Origin: Membranipora membranacea | Lineage: Eukaryota > Bryozoa > Gymnolaemata > Cheilostomatida > Membraniporidae | Reading direction: 5' to 3' | NCBI GenBank assembly: GCA_914767715.1 | Contig: OU612070.1 | Coordinates: 27,082,025-27,146,024, forward strand | DNA length: 64,000 nucleotides | Notes under the pieces: model-generated | What the model was told of the DNA's origin: nothing | What the model saw: only the letters and a program-made list of their open reading frames with translations | Database searches by the model: none | Shown: one piece after another, positions 11,261 through 22,405 of the stretch | Position numbering within the stretch: the first letter of the stretch is position 1 | How the letters are laid out: each line of letters starts with the position of its first letter | Program-made: the position numbers and the translations under genes

Positions 11261-14200
11261 GTATCAAACAAAATGAAACAATTCTTAAATTTGTCTCTTA
11301 AAAGAGGCCCTACATGTCTTATAGGTGGCAAGTGGATCTTAGCTGACCAATGTGTGAGAATTTCTTGACAGTGTCCTTGATTTTGCAGTAGAAAGCTTGA
11401 CATGAATACGGGAACGAGTATGTGCATGGATGCAAAGATGATGTAATTTCAAAATTTGCTGATTTAAAATTTAAAAAAATATGCACATCCAGATCGCCAA
11501 TTAGCAATACAATATGCTGTAAAACCTAACTACCTACCCATCTCCGGAAAATCATGCAACTACAGGACACCCCAGACTTGCCTTCTTCTCACCTGATACA
11601 GATGCATCACCTAATAAATATCAAGCAATTTTCCTTTTCCTCACTCAATGAGTTTCCACTTCCAAACCCAACCAATCTGACTCAGACGTCCGCTGCCACC
11701 ATAGTCTCCCTGAAATCTCACATCACTGATCTAGAAAGAAACTTGAAGCAAAAGAGATAAACCACTATCAAGTTTCAAAACTAACTACTAAACAACAATC
11801 CTGTTGGAGAAGATACACTTCAGGCTCAATTAAAACACCTCACCATGGGATTGGAAAAAAATTTGAAGATCAATTAAAAAATAGTTTAAGCCAAACTGGA
11901 ATCTTTAGTTGAACATAAAAGTACACTCACTTGCAGCTATGGCAGGTAAACAAAACCCTAACTCCAACGGTCACATCAGATTTGCCCTCACCGCCCTCTC
12001 CTTCCCAACATCATACATGTCTGTCACGCCCAAATCACCCCATATTCCTAGTGCCCTCCATGCTAATTTTATTCTGCCGCTGCAAACCTAGTTAGTCAGC
12101 CATGCAGTAGGATAAAATGAATTAATTATTTCTGTATTTGTGTGCTGATATGGTGGAATAGATTATACAAACAAACGTTTTTTTTTCTAGTTTTAGCAGT
12201 AACTGAGACGTAATAGCCCGCTGGTGTCAAAGATTTTAAAACGGCAGTGGGCTGCGTGATAAGGTTGTTATTATCCAATATATATATATATATATATATA
12301 TACATATTTATATGCACACTTTATTGATATATATATCTCATTAATCTATTATTTTATCTTTTGTTTTATTATTAATCTAAAATGTTTTGTTTAAATTTAG
12401 AAACCAAATTACAAGGATATTGGAATTGGTATAATATATAATATTATCTATAATATAAGCTCATCGATATAAATGGATCAACTTCATTCAGGCTTTTCAA
12501 CTGATTAGTTTTGTATCTGTTTAACTTAGTTGTGAGCATAAATAGAGGACTATCTGGTTTTAGCAGTTCTCGTTATTACTAGCTAGCCAACAGCAGTGGT
12601 AGGGATATATTTTTTCTTAAATTGAATTATTAAATATGTTTGGAAACTCTTTATCATAATTTGAATTACTCAATGGTAAAACACGTAAATATGAGGAGGA
12701 ATTTCTATTCAGTTTACATGACAAAGCCTTAAAAAGTCAGTAACAGAAGTTGCAAAGTTCAATTTTTTTGAGTTGTTCTATCATTGCTGTGCAGTGTTTC
12801 AGTATAGGATGTCGGACTGCTGATATGGTTTGCCAGTAGGTATTAGGTGTTTATTAACAAATCAAAAGAATAATTAGCAATAAAAAGCAAAATTAGAAAA
12901 TCTAACCCGGTTGACAACGCTCCAAGTTCTGCAACTAACAGTTTAAGCAAGTGATTTTTGACATGTTTTGCAAAGAATCGCACAAATTTGCAGTGGTAGT
13001 TGAACCAACGACCCTTAACACTTGCATGATGAACACCAAAGCACAAACAAACTAAGCCACTTCCTATTCCTAATATACATTCGTCACTATATTTGGATGC
13101 AATAAGTGCAAAACAACTCAGTTTTGTTCAGGGTCAGATATATTCCCCTAATCCATAAATATTTATATCATATTGAAGTATATTTGTTATGATAAAATCA
13201 CATCAGCGGTCCATTATTAAAAATTAAAGATACAATATTAAAACATTAAATCTTAGATGTCTACTTAAAGTAGAAGACAACACTGGCACCACTAAATACG
13301 TATCAAGATGCAATTAACTTTCACCAGTAGGCAACATACTCAACAATAGAAATCCTAGGTATAAGCTTTGGATCTGCACCACAGGGCAGTCAGTAGCCCC
13401 TCCACCCCATGGCTGCAATAAACTGAATTAAGTTGAGAAGCTATTATAATCTCGAAGAAAACGCTTGTGTTATTGAAAGCAATACTTTTGTTTTTGTAGA
13501 TGATTTTGTAACTGAGATGAATGTTTATATATTTAGATTGACACAACAAAAGATAACTGCTTCGATTCTAGAAGAAAATTACTTTCTACATCACTTTTTT
13601 CCAATAATATATTCGTTTGGAGAGTACAGGTATTGGTGTTACTGAAACAAAATGGTGGAAGAGAGTTAGTAATTGAGATAATTAAAATTTTCAAATTTAA
13701 TATTAATTTATAACATCCAAATTTAGAAGGAGTACATCATTACGCATCAAATATCAAAATATAACTTTTGTGGTTGTCTTTAAATGATTCGTTTAAAAAA
13801 CGATACACTTTGATTTGTTCCGATTTTTTGGTAAAATTAAGGGCCATGTGAGGTACTTGTCCAAAGTCATTGAGTGGATTGTGTTGATGAATCATCCAAA
13901 TTCGTACAATGCACTTATAGATTTGCAAGTTAGTTTTGCCCCACTTAGTTTTTTAGACTTTATAGGATGATATAGCTCTTTCAAATCGTCAGCTGTTAGA
14001 TGTTTGTGGGTGATAGCAAGGTAGAATGAGATGACGCTGTTAATGAACACCTTGCGCTGTCTATGTGCTGGCATCTAGCCTTGATAGCCTCTTCATGAAT
14101 TAAATAATTTTGCTTCTTTCGTTAACTACATTGGTACTTCCTGAAAATTAAAGTTTCCGAGCGACAAATAGTGCTTAAAATATACGTAAGCGTCAACTTG

Positions 14201-14841
14201 TTCTATGTCATTCTGGCTGATGGTGAGTGGGTTTTGGTTGGGTTGGTGAAGACATCATGTTGCAATCATAAATTGAGCCGAGTTGACCAGTCAAAATTCT
14301 TAGATAGATTTTTCACCTTATGGTATCACAATTCTCAATGTGTTGACAAGCAGGTTCTCATTTTTGTACCCCTCAGGATTTGACTCAGCTTTTTAAATTT
14401 CCAAGTAGTTTATCCGCTGACTACATGCCTAGGTCTTGCCTATTTACCATATGCTCTTGTGCATCGTTCTGTTCAATTTATGATCTTCTGATCTTGTACA
14501 TATGCTCATCATGATAGAAATTCAAATTTGAACACAAATACGTCACCAACATGTGTTTTGCATGATATGGTACCCCAGCCATTCATGGTGAATTTTGTTG
14601 TGCATCTCTGTATGCTCATTTCATATGGTAAAAGCTGATTAGGTCAGCAAACAGATATAGAAGTTCATTAGCATAAGACAACAGGACAGCATAACCTTAT
14701 GAATATTATTAGTGTGCAACTTCAGAGCAGATAATAATGATTTATTTTTAATAAATTTTATGTGTTATAATGGAAAGAATAGGGGATCAGTAGACAACAT
14801 GGTTTGATTTCATCTTCAGTCTGGTCTCATTTTGAAGAAGT
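11261..14841. other. Intergenic, repeat-derived or empty; no supported gene
   Basis: 11.5-11.8 kb on the plus strand has a decayed frame with coiled-coil character (VSLKSHITDLERNLKQ, and further on LKHLTMGLEKNLK), which could be a LINE ORF1 remnant; this is only a guess. A (TA)n microsatellite lies at about 12278-12301. Near 13.74-14.07 kb the minus strand has two adjoining frames (FINSVISFYLAITHKHLTAD) that look like a broken protein I cannot assign. Nothing else is supported. Confidence 0.4.
14741..14746 (-). terminator. Poly(A) signal of the cationic peptide gene
   Basis: AATAAA on the minus strand, about 96 nt after the stop codon at 14842. Confidence 0.65.
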
Positions 14842-15415
14842 CTATCTTTTCTTGAAGGACCAGCTACCTCCGATGCTGACTCCGCGGCTTAAAGGGTTGA
14901 CACCGACGCGGACGCTGCCTCTATTGAAATTCCATGTATGGCCAAGCTGAGGATCAGTCAACGGGCCGTTAGCATAGAAGTTGTTTCTTCCGCTTCCATA
15001 TGGTATTCTAATCTGCCGCCTGAAAAAAATTAAAGTATCTAGCGTCATCTATCATCAACTAAATAGTATGAAAACTAGGTTCCAAGATTCTCCTGAATCT
15101 TTTGTGACAAATCTATGCCATATTTATGTGATTGAACAGTATTTTGGAGTATTCACTTGGTATAGAAATGAGATTAAGGAAAACAAATCAAACAGACACA
15201 AGAATAAATTGATTTCCTTTTTTTACAACTGTCAAAAATCAGATTATGTATAAAAAATATCATTTAACCAACGTAACCACATAATGATGACAAAAATATA
15301 ATTTTATGCTAAGCTGTACTCACTTAGGGCGCTTGAGTTTTGAGCTGACAGTGAAAAGAGTCAATGCCACACAAACAAGCAAGACTAGATAGCTGCACTT
15401 TGCAAAAAGTGCCAT
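14842..15415 (-). CDS. Small secreted cationic glycine-rich peptide precursor (candidate antimicrobial peptide)
   Basis: Two exons, 15415-15324 and 15019-14842, joined in phase 2, give 89 residues. Residues 1-25 are a clear signal peptide (MALFAKCSYLVLLVCVALTL...). A basic propeptide ends in RPKR, a furin-type site that spans the intron. The predicted mature peptide is 57 residues, begins QIRIPYGSGRNN, has no Cys, nine Gly, eight Arg/Lys and one acidic residue. Its C-terminal half (GHTWNFNRGSVRVGVNPLSR, then GVSIGGSWSFKKR) has the alternating polar/hydrophobic, Gly-rich pattern of attacin/diptericin-type G domains. Membrane-active host defence is inferred, not shown. A TATA box, short 5' leader and AATAAA fit an autonomous, inducible-type small gene. 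I recognise no exact family. Confidence 0.75.
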
Positions 15416-15466
15416 TGTTGGAAAGGAAAGTTGAACTAGTTGTGACTGAATCTGTGTGTATCACTT

Positions 15467-15474
15467 CTTTTATA
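15467..15474 (-). promoter_or_regulatory. TATA box of the cationic peptide gene
   Basis: TATAAAAG on the minus strand, 52 bp upstream of the start codon, implying a leader of roughly 25 nt. It is preceded (upstream on the minus strand) by TGTTTTGG and TTTCC, a combination also seen at the PLA2 gene. Confidence 0.72.
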
Positions 15475-16784
15475 CCAAAACATTGAGGAAACAAGTACAC
15501 AAAGTCAGGAAATAACATTTATTACCAAACTTCTTTGTCAACAATTGATTGTTATAACAATTCTGGGCATTTTGTCACTCTCAAGCTATATTAGAAGGCA
15601 CAGATAAAATTCCACAGTCAGTTCACTGGCTGTGACCAGTCCTTTTTGTAAACTTCCTTGTAAAGACTTGGCGTAGACATGTGACACTATTCAGTTTCCA
15701 GTAGCTGAACATTCAAGAGAGCTGTGATTCAAACTCATAGGCTCCATTATCATTCCGAAAATGAACTATTAGAGAAGAAACCCAAGAAAATAATATATTC
15801 CAAAGTTTCTTCTCTAATAGTTCATTTTCATTTTTAATTATTATGTGCAATAAAACATGGCTCACAATTTTGTGAATTTTCTTTATATAGAAACTAATAA
15901 AGAAATGGATACTTATACATCATGTTCATGGACTCTTGGAGTATAGCAGTTCAGATCTCAAGACATTGGCCAGTCTGATGTAATTTGTTATCTGATTTGT
16001 GTCTACTTCTTTGATAAATGATAAAAATGCTGCACCTTTAGATTTTATCAAATAAGATTTTGAAATGTAATGAGAAAACAGCGTTTATATCATTTATTAA
16101 TAATGTGATCCCGCCCACTGCACTTGGCTTGACTGGCCAAGACAAGACTTGCTTAATGTGAACATAAGCATCGATGTATTTCTTATGGGAAAATGATGAA
16201 GCTACTAACCTTTGTCTTTCTATTGAAAGTCCTCCCACTGATCACATATATTAATGAGTGTTTTCTGAATCTATGATCTATGATCTTGGTTAATTTTCAA
16301 ACCATTGGGCCACTTATCAAAAGTCATTTATAGAGTTTTTACTACTCTAAACTACTCTCTCCTATTTGTCATAGTCATTGCTACACTTCTCAAACGATAA
16401 AACAAAAAGCATAAGATTTTGAAGGGTTTGGCAATATCGGTCTGATTTCTACATGCAAAGCAACGGTTAACGAGATAAGCTATATCACTGAGTTAAACAT
16501 TCAAGCTGTTTCAGTTTTCCCAATTAATTCTGATATAGCAATCAAGCTATTTCAACTCAATGTCATTGGAAGCAGTACAAGGCCTTTATGAAATCAAGAC
16601 CTCTGATTGCTCGTCAACCATCTGCAAAATCTGTGTTGCTGACAAGAAAATAAAATTATGGACCTTGCTTTCGCCTCAAGCAATCGAAGCTGTTACTTTG
16701 GCTTTTCCAACCAAGCATCGAAACACAATAAGTTATGCTAGGAATTTGTGGGCATCTCTGAACATTAGTTGTTAATTTGGCCAT
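15475..16784. other. Intergenic with one perfect hairpin
   Basis: Apart from the inverted repeat at 15757-15829 and the peptide gene's upstream region, no gene is seen. Confidence 0.5.
15757..15829. repeat. Perfect 25-bp inverted repeat with 23-nt loop
   Basis: Arms 15757-15781 and 15805-15829 are exact reverse complements (core ATGAACTATTAGAGAAGAAA). It lies about 340 bp upstream of the cationic peptide gene's start codon. Confidence 0.88.
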
Positions 16785-17515
16785 CTGCTCTGAAGACAGT
16801 GTAAGAGGGAGAGTTTGACTGGGAAGTACATCTGCCAAAAGGTAACACATGTGTCCTTAGGTGAGCTCAGCTTAATTTCCAGTATGAATACAGACAATGA
16901 AAGAGGGGCCTAGCGATCCTTACGACTGCCCAGAGCTTACAAAAGGGATAGCTGGCTTGTGGCAGCCAAGTATTCATAGCAACGTTCCTTTTTGAGTCTT
17001 CGATGTTGGCTGTTCCTATCATTGCAAGGCAGAATTCCCCAAACTTTGGATTGTTCACCCACCACTAGGGAACGTGAGCTGGGTTTAGACCATCGTGAGA
17101 CAGGTTAGTTTTACCCTAGTGAAGACACATCGTAAAACTGGTTATTCTGCCCAGTGCGAGAGGGACCGCAGGTTCAGACAACTGGTACTGTACTGTGCTT
17201 GTTCGATCCAATTTAGTGGTGTGAGGCTACCATCTGCAAATTAATGGCTGAACGCTTCAAAGTCAGAAATTGTCCCCAAGGAATATTGGTGACAATACTC
17301 CGTCAGGTTGTAATCACCAGGCTCACAAGCCAGCGCGGTGGCTTCGGCCATGTACATTGACTCTAAGGTCCGCTTGGCTGCGGCAGGGCGGGCCACTTGA
17401 GGTCCGGCATCGACCCACTAGGTACAAGTAGATTGCTGCCAGGGTGTTTGTACTCAGTAGAGCAGCCTCCACACTGTGATCTGTTGAGACTATCATCACG
17501 ACGAGATTGCACCAC
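16785..17515 (+). pseudogene. 28S rRNA pseudogene (3' part of the large-subunit rRNA)
   Basis: The stretch follows the 3' end of animal 28S rRNA in order: GGGAGAGTTTGACTGGG, GGGATAGCTGGCTTGTGGC, CAGAATTCCCCAAACTTTGG, GGGAACGTGAGCTGGGTTTA, GTGAGACAGGTTAGTTTTAC, the sarcin-ricin-loop equivalent CAGTGCGAGAGGGACCGC, then CTGAACGCTTCAAAGTCAGAA, ending near CGATCTATTGAGA-like CTGTGATCTGTTGAGAC. Substitutions in universally conserved positions (for example GTGCGAGAGGGACC for GTACGAGAGGAACC) and internal deletions show it is not functional. It is truncated at its 5' side but runs to about the mature 3' end, as expected for LINE-type retroposition. No A-tail is seen. Confidence 0.9.
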
Positions 17516-19440
17516 AAGCTCTGCCAACAATATGCCTGTATATCTTGAACAATTTGAGACCCACTATTGACACACCTCTATGGCGAAAATATAAGCAGAA
17601 AAACGTTGGAGAGGGATCGAATTCATTGAGCTAAGCTCATAATCAGTCAGTGCAGACTCAAAACGTGTCCTATAAGCATCTGTTGCACCTCCACATCACC
17701 TCATATCGTACTGAATTATTATCATAACCTTGTTTACGTTGTGTGCAAGCAAGGTCTATCCTCTTCCTTATCCTTGTACATCCAGTTATATCTGGAATAC
17801 ACCACAAAGGTAGTTTCTCAAAGCAGGATGTCCTCAAGGATTTTATAAGCTAATGTACTGAACTTGCGACCTCTAAAACAGTACCCAAGGTCTGGGAATC
17901 AGGCAAGTTCTCTGTCATCCCTAACTTTTATGTCTGATCAGCCTACCACAAAAACAGTCTGGTTTTCTAACTTTTATGGAAATTATATTAATTCATTCAT
18001 TGAAAGATTTGTGGTACGTGCCATGTACAACAATTTCAACAATTAACCACTTAAGCTACTTCTGCGAGTGTACATCTATAGATGCAGAGGTAGTTTATTG
18101 TTTATCTTTTATAAAAGATAAATGATTGTGAACTCAACCCAGTGCTCTGAACCACTCAGATTCCGCCCGAGTTACTCAGATTTTTGGGTTTAACTCCAGC
18201 AACTCAGGGAATTTCAGAATTTGAGCTGAAGGCTCTGGTTTTTTCCTCATATCCATCCAAGTTGAGGGATTCCAGAAGGTACATTTGATTTTATTGATGT
18301 TCCAGCTGCTTATAAATTTAAACTTCAAATGTCACCCTAAAAACCGATGGAACATTATTCTGTAGGCCCTAAATTGTACTATAGGTTTCTACATCCGGAC
18401 CTGTTCATTAACAGAGCGTTTTGCGCCTTTGTTGTGTTACACGGTATTAGCAAAACTCAGGATTTCGATCCTACCAGGTTGAGAGCCCTGACTCAACTTC
18501 AGAAATATATCTTCACTCCCAAAATATTAAAGGGAAACATTAGGATAAATTAAGGAGTGAAATCGATACGCGACGTTCATGAGTAAGTTTTATCAAGCTG
18601 CTAATGGACTGATCAGCTTCATTTGGCCGAGTGTTAGAACGATTTTACTCTCTTACTTTCGGGATAGTCTAAAATTTTGTTGTGCCGGCCCAGAAGTGAA
18701 GAACCTTCAAATAGAAGAAGCGTAATGATTTGTTTTTTGTTCAAAAACCACTTGCAGCAGTGCTTCAAAGACCTCCTTGTTGATATCGTTGTCAGCATTA
18801 GCCAGTGTAGCCCCAAAATGGGTCATATAAGCATCTGTTGCACCTCCACATCACCTCACGCTAATCAGAGCAGTAACCTTGTTGAGGATGTGCACAAGGT
18901 CTTTCCTCTTCCTTATCCTTGAGCATCCAGTTATATCAGGAATACGCCCAAGGTAGTTTGTCGAAACAGGATGGGCCCAAGGTTTTCATCACTTGATATA
19001 ATTATTTTAGAATATCTAAAATCAATTCCAAGGTTTGAGAATCAATAGAATTTTTATTGGAACAATTAATTGATTGATAAGTTTTTAAGAAATCTAATAC
19101 ATGCCAATTCCCACATAAAACAATTGATCTGTTAACAACCAACCACCTATATACATACTTCTCCTGCAAACCTGGAAAAAGTGTGCAATATCAAATTTCT
19201 CACATTCAAAAGAAAAATCTTTGTGGCCTCAATGTCAGAATTTTCTCTCACGGCAAAAATATTAGAAGAAAACATTTGAGTGAATCAATGACGCTCATGA
19301 GTGACGATTTATCAGGCTTGTAGTAGTACTCATCAACATCAACACTTTGTCCAGTTTTACTCTCATGCCTTTTTGCCTCATTTTATGCTAAGCCAACCCA
19401 ACAGTGAAGAACAATCATAAAAAAAAATTTGAATATGCAA
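17516..19440. repeat. Intergenic block carrying two copies of dispersed repeat C and related decayed sequence
   Basis: Repeat C copies lie at about 17655-17960 and 18817-19065 (shared strings ATAAGCATCTGTTGCACCTC, CTCTTCCTTATCCTTG, AGCAGGATG-like). A second weakly matching pair (about 18560-18720 and 19280-19420; shared GACG-TCATGAGT and CAGAAGTGAAGAA/CAGTGAAGAA) may belong to the same longer element. A perfect 22-nt palindrome built on TCTTTTATAAAAGA lies near 18100. No gene is supported. Confidence 0.6.
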
Positions 19441-19726
19441 TACATTACAGGAGAAAACCCATCCCTTACAGGAAGGAAGGTAGGAAGACAGGTGCTTCAT
19501 ATGCATATTTGTGGTGTGCTAGACTGTTTTCAATGTAGTGTGACATAATAGAACTGTCCCAAACTGTTTGAAATAATTACTTGCCATTGCTACTTCACCC
19601 TGGTGAAGAGCAACAGGATGGGAACTGTGATAAGGTGACTATATACCTATTTTGTGTATGCAGGTATGTATACCGGTCCCGGATCTGAAATTCCAGGTTT
19701 GAGTAGCGGTTTTATTATGTAAATAC
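19441..19726. other. Intergenic, nothing recognised
   Basis: No coding exon, RNA gene or repeat family identified. Confidence 0.4.
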
Positions 19727-19730
19727 AATA

Positions 19731-19845
19731 TTTATTTTGAAATAGAGAAAATTTGAATCAGCAGTAATGCTGATCATCGATATTTTAGTGATTGTGGTGT
19801 GATGTTCTATCCTTTGCGTCGAGAGCCACCTGACCCGATCTGCAC
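19731..19845 (-). other. Possible terminal exon of a small basic peptide gene
   Basis: On the minus strand an acceptor (TTTCAG) at 19846 is followed by 13 codons, VQIGSGGSRRKG and stop (19845-19807), then AATAAA at 19736-19731, about 70 nt after the stop. The Gly/Arg-rich ending and short 3' UTR resemble those of the cationic peptide gene at 14.8 kb. I could not find an upstream signal-peptide exon, so this is tentative. Confidence 0.25.
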
Positions 19846-20110
19846 CTGAAAGATGTCCAAATTTCCTCATCTTATTCCCGATATATTAATGACAAGCAGG
19901 GTAGTCTGAGATCGTTATTCCCGGAGAAGTTTGCCTTACAGATTGTTTGAGCAGACACAGATTTTGACAATGCAGCAGGTAAGGGACCAAATAATATATA
20001 GGGAAAAATAAAAGGGAATAATATAAAGGAAAATTGATCTCTTTGCTATGACTTGTAACTATTTGTTTTGCATACAAAACAAATTCCTTTGATAATATCT
20101 GTGAATATAG

Positions 20111-20257
20111 GCAAATTCCGACCTGCTCCACTGTAATAAAATTGATTATTAATAATCAGTGTAAAATCCCATACGCAGCTGAGAGCTACTGCGTATGGGA
20201 TTTTACACTGATTATTAATAATCAAATTTATTACAGTGGAGCAGGTCGCGAATTTGC
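20111..20257. repeat. Long inverted repeat (68-nt arms, 10-nt loop), MITE-like or hairpin RNA
   Basis: Arm 20111-20178 pairs with 20189-20257 with only one mismatch and one single-base indel. The ends read GCAAATTC and GAATTTGC. No clear target-site duplication was found. It could be a foldback MITE or a recent inverted duplication; transcription would give a nearly perfect 68-bp double-stranded hairpin. Confidence 0.88.
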
Positions 20258-21829
20258 CTCTTTTTTTTATTCAATTATTTTAGTAACATTCAAGCTTTTT
20301 ACTAGATTTCAAATCTGTCACTTTTTTTCATATCTTGGATAGGTAATATGAATTTTTTGTGGTGTCTGCAAAGAACCAATTTTCGATTTTATTCTTACAA
20401 AACAGAATGAATAGGCATTTCATTGATCTATTAATAGGTACCGTGGATGATGGTGATGATGATAGTATGATGTCTAATGCTGAATGCGTCAGGCTTCAAA
20501 CAGGCAAGCAAGGCCAAAAGAGTGAGTTTAATAATTCTATATAAGAGATAAAATAAAATGTATTAATGTTGTGTTCTCAATATTCTACATTCAACTTTTT
20601 CCAAAGAACGTCTCGTAAGATAAAACAGTGTTTGCACCTATAGACACTATTAACCTTTGAGTCTAAAAAATGAGAGCAAGCCTAATCCACTGTGATGCCT
20701 CTGTTTTTCATCACTGGGCTCGCTACATATTCCTCTACAATATTGTTTTCCATTATAGTGTCAAAATCTGAAATATAGACTTGTCATTATGGGAATATAC
20801 GAGATAAACCTTTCTTGTCTTTAACTCGTAGCTTAACCATTTTCCAGGTCAAGAGATCAACCTTTATCAGAGACCTCCGCTGGATTCCAACTCCATCTCC
20901 AACTTTTCTCTATAGACTTTCAGGATGGGCCAGATAAACATAAAGTTATACTTGCTCTGAGTTAGTGAGCTTACGGATATAATCATATTGTCATGTTATA
21001 CATTTCTCATGAATGTTGTACAATCAAATAAAACTGATAACAGTCTTCAGACTTGCTGCACATTTACTTTCGATGTATTGAATCAAACACTTCTTCAATC
21101 GGCAAAATAAGTATGCCATATAATTGTTACCGAAACCAGGACGTTTATGAGACAAAGGATGAGAATTTCTGGGTATATCAGTTGATTTTGATCAAACCCA
21201 AGCACAGTCATCCCTGAACAGGGTTGCTTGGAGCAGATTCAGTATGATGAGCAAATACCAGAATGTTTTATCTTTGTAAATTTTTTTGTACAAAGATAAC
21301 AGTTTTTTTTATATTTTGTGCAGCAAAATTTTGATCAATTCCGACCAAGTACATGCCATTTGCGTCCAGTGACAGCAATTTCTTTTCAGTCATGCTGCTG
21401 TTGTCGGCTGCAGTTGCTGCTGCTGCCACTGTCAGCCATTATCCATTATCAAAGGCATTGCAGAATTACAAAATTAAAGCTGTGCGGCTTACATGTTGAG
21501 TTTAGTCATTACAAAATAGGAAGTTCTGTTTATTAACGACCCGGATAGTAGTTTTCAACCGCTCCAAGCTTACAAGCTGAGACATGTATCCAAGAATACA
21601 AATATCTGCCTGGAAGGAGCAAATTGGAATTCAGCCATTGTGTGTCCAACTGAGTCAGTACCATTTGAATATTATTTCCAAAGTTTGCAATGACTGAACA
21701 GGACTTGAATCAATTTTTCAGTTCTCATTAATTTGCAATTCAGAAACTTGTTGCACTTTGCTAGTTCTTGTTCATGAGTTCAGAGGTCCTTTTTTTATAA
21801 CCGCAGGACACTCGGTTTCTCTGATATGT
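20258..21829. other. Intergenic, no supported gene
   Basis: A plus-strand frame near 21402 starts MLLLSAAVAAAATVSHYP and looks like a short signal peptide, but it stops after 36 codons with no splice evidence. Nothing else is supported. Confidence 0.4.
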
Positions 21830-22155
21830 TTATCAACCCATGGCGTAACAGAGCTTTTCTGACTCTGAAATTGTAGGAATCAATATACCCATGCTTAGAA
21901 ACTGTACGTACAAGATATCTCTTGCAAAACTTGTAGCTCGCAGGCTGCAAACCACAGTTTGTGGCATTCGAGCTTCAAGTTAATACACTGTTCACTTAAT
22001 AACAAGTCAATAACAGTTAATAACCAGATAAGGATGTACCTCATATCGAAATATCAAAGGTAACTTGATAAAGTTGAGATGAGATTTTGCCATTCAATTC
22101 AGGAAATGTTTCTTTGTAAAAATATGATTACCAAGGACAGGGTATCAAAATTAGG
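21830..22155 (+). repeat. Dispersed repeat B, copy 1
   Basis: Matches copies at 24866-25150 and 25906-26255: TAACAGAGCTTT near the start, AAACTTGTAGCTCGCAGGCT in the middle, AAGGTAACTTGATAA near the end. The inverted arm CGAGCTACAAG is decayed here (CGAGCTTCAAG). Confidence 0.8.
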
Positions 22156-22322
22156 TTTGGTTCAATACCTGCACATGATATAATTTTTAATATCATGGGC
22201 ATCAGTATTTTAACATCTTTTATCACAACATGTATCATGGTAGTGTTAGAAATAAAATCAATCAATCATTACACAAAAACTTAGCAATAGCAATAATCAG
22301 GTCGATATGATTGCAGTAGAGA

Positions 22323-22328
22323 TTTATT
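22323..22328 (-). terminator. Poly(A) signal of the PLA2 gene
   Basis: AATAAA on the minus strand about 80 nt after the stop at 22406. Confidence 0.65.
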
Positions 22329-22405
22329 TGTTGTGAAACTTATAAGATATCATCAAATAAGATTATCGCATCGACTGGTCATGATTGTAGATCATCTGTC
22401 AAGTT

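Noticed and set aside
11131-11427. Hydrophobic Phe/Ile/Leu-rich frame resembling a membrane protein
   Set aside because: Produced by an AAAATA low-complexity tract.
13740-14074. Two adjoining minus-strand frames suggesting a broken protein
   Set aside because: I could not link them to any family or to splice sites, so no gene is called.
16560-17517. Several short frames on both strands
   Set aside because: Most lie in the 28S rRNA-derived segment; the others show no coding features.
21402-21512. Short plus-strand signal-peptide-like frame (MLLLSAAVAAAATVSHYP)
   Set aside because: Only 36 codons, no splice sites or poly(A) context; the Ala/Leu run may be chance in a GCTGCT-rich stretch.
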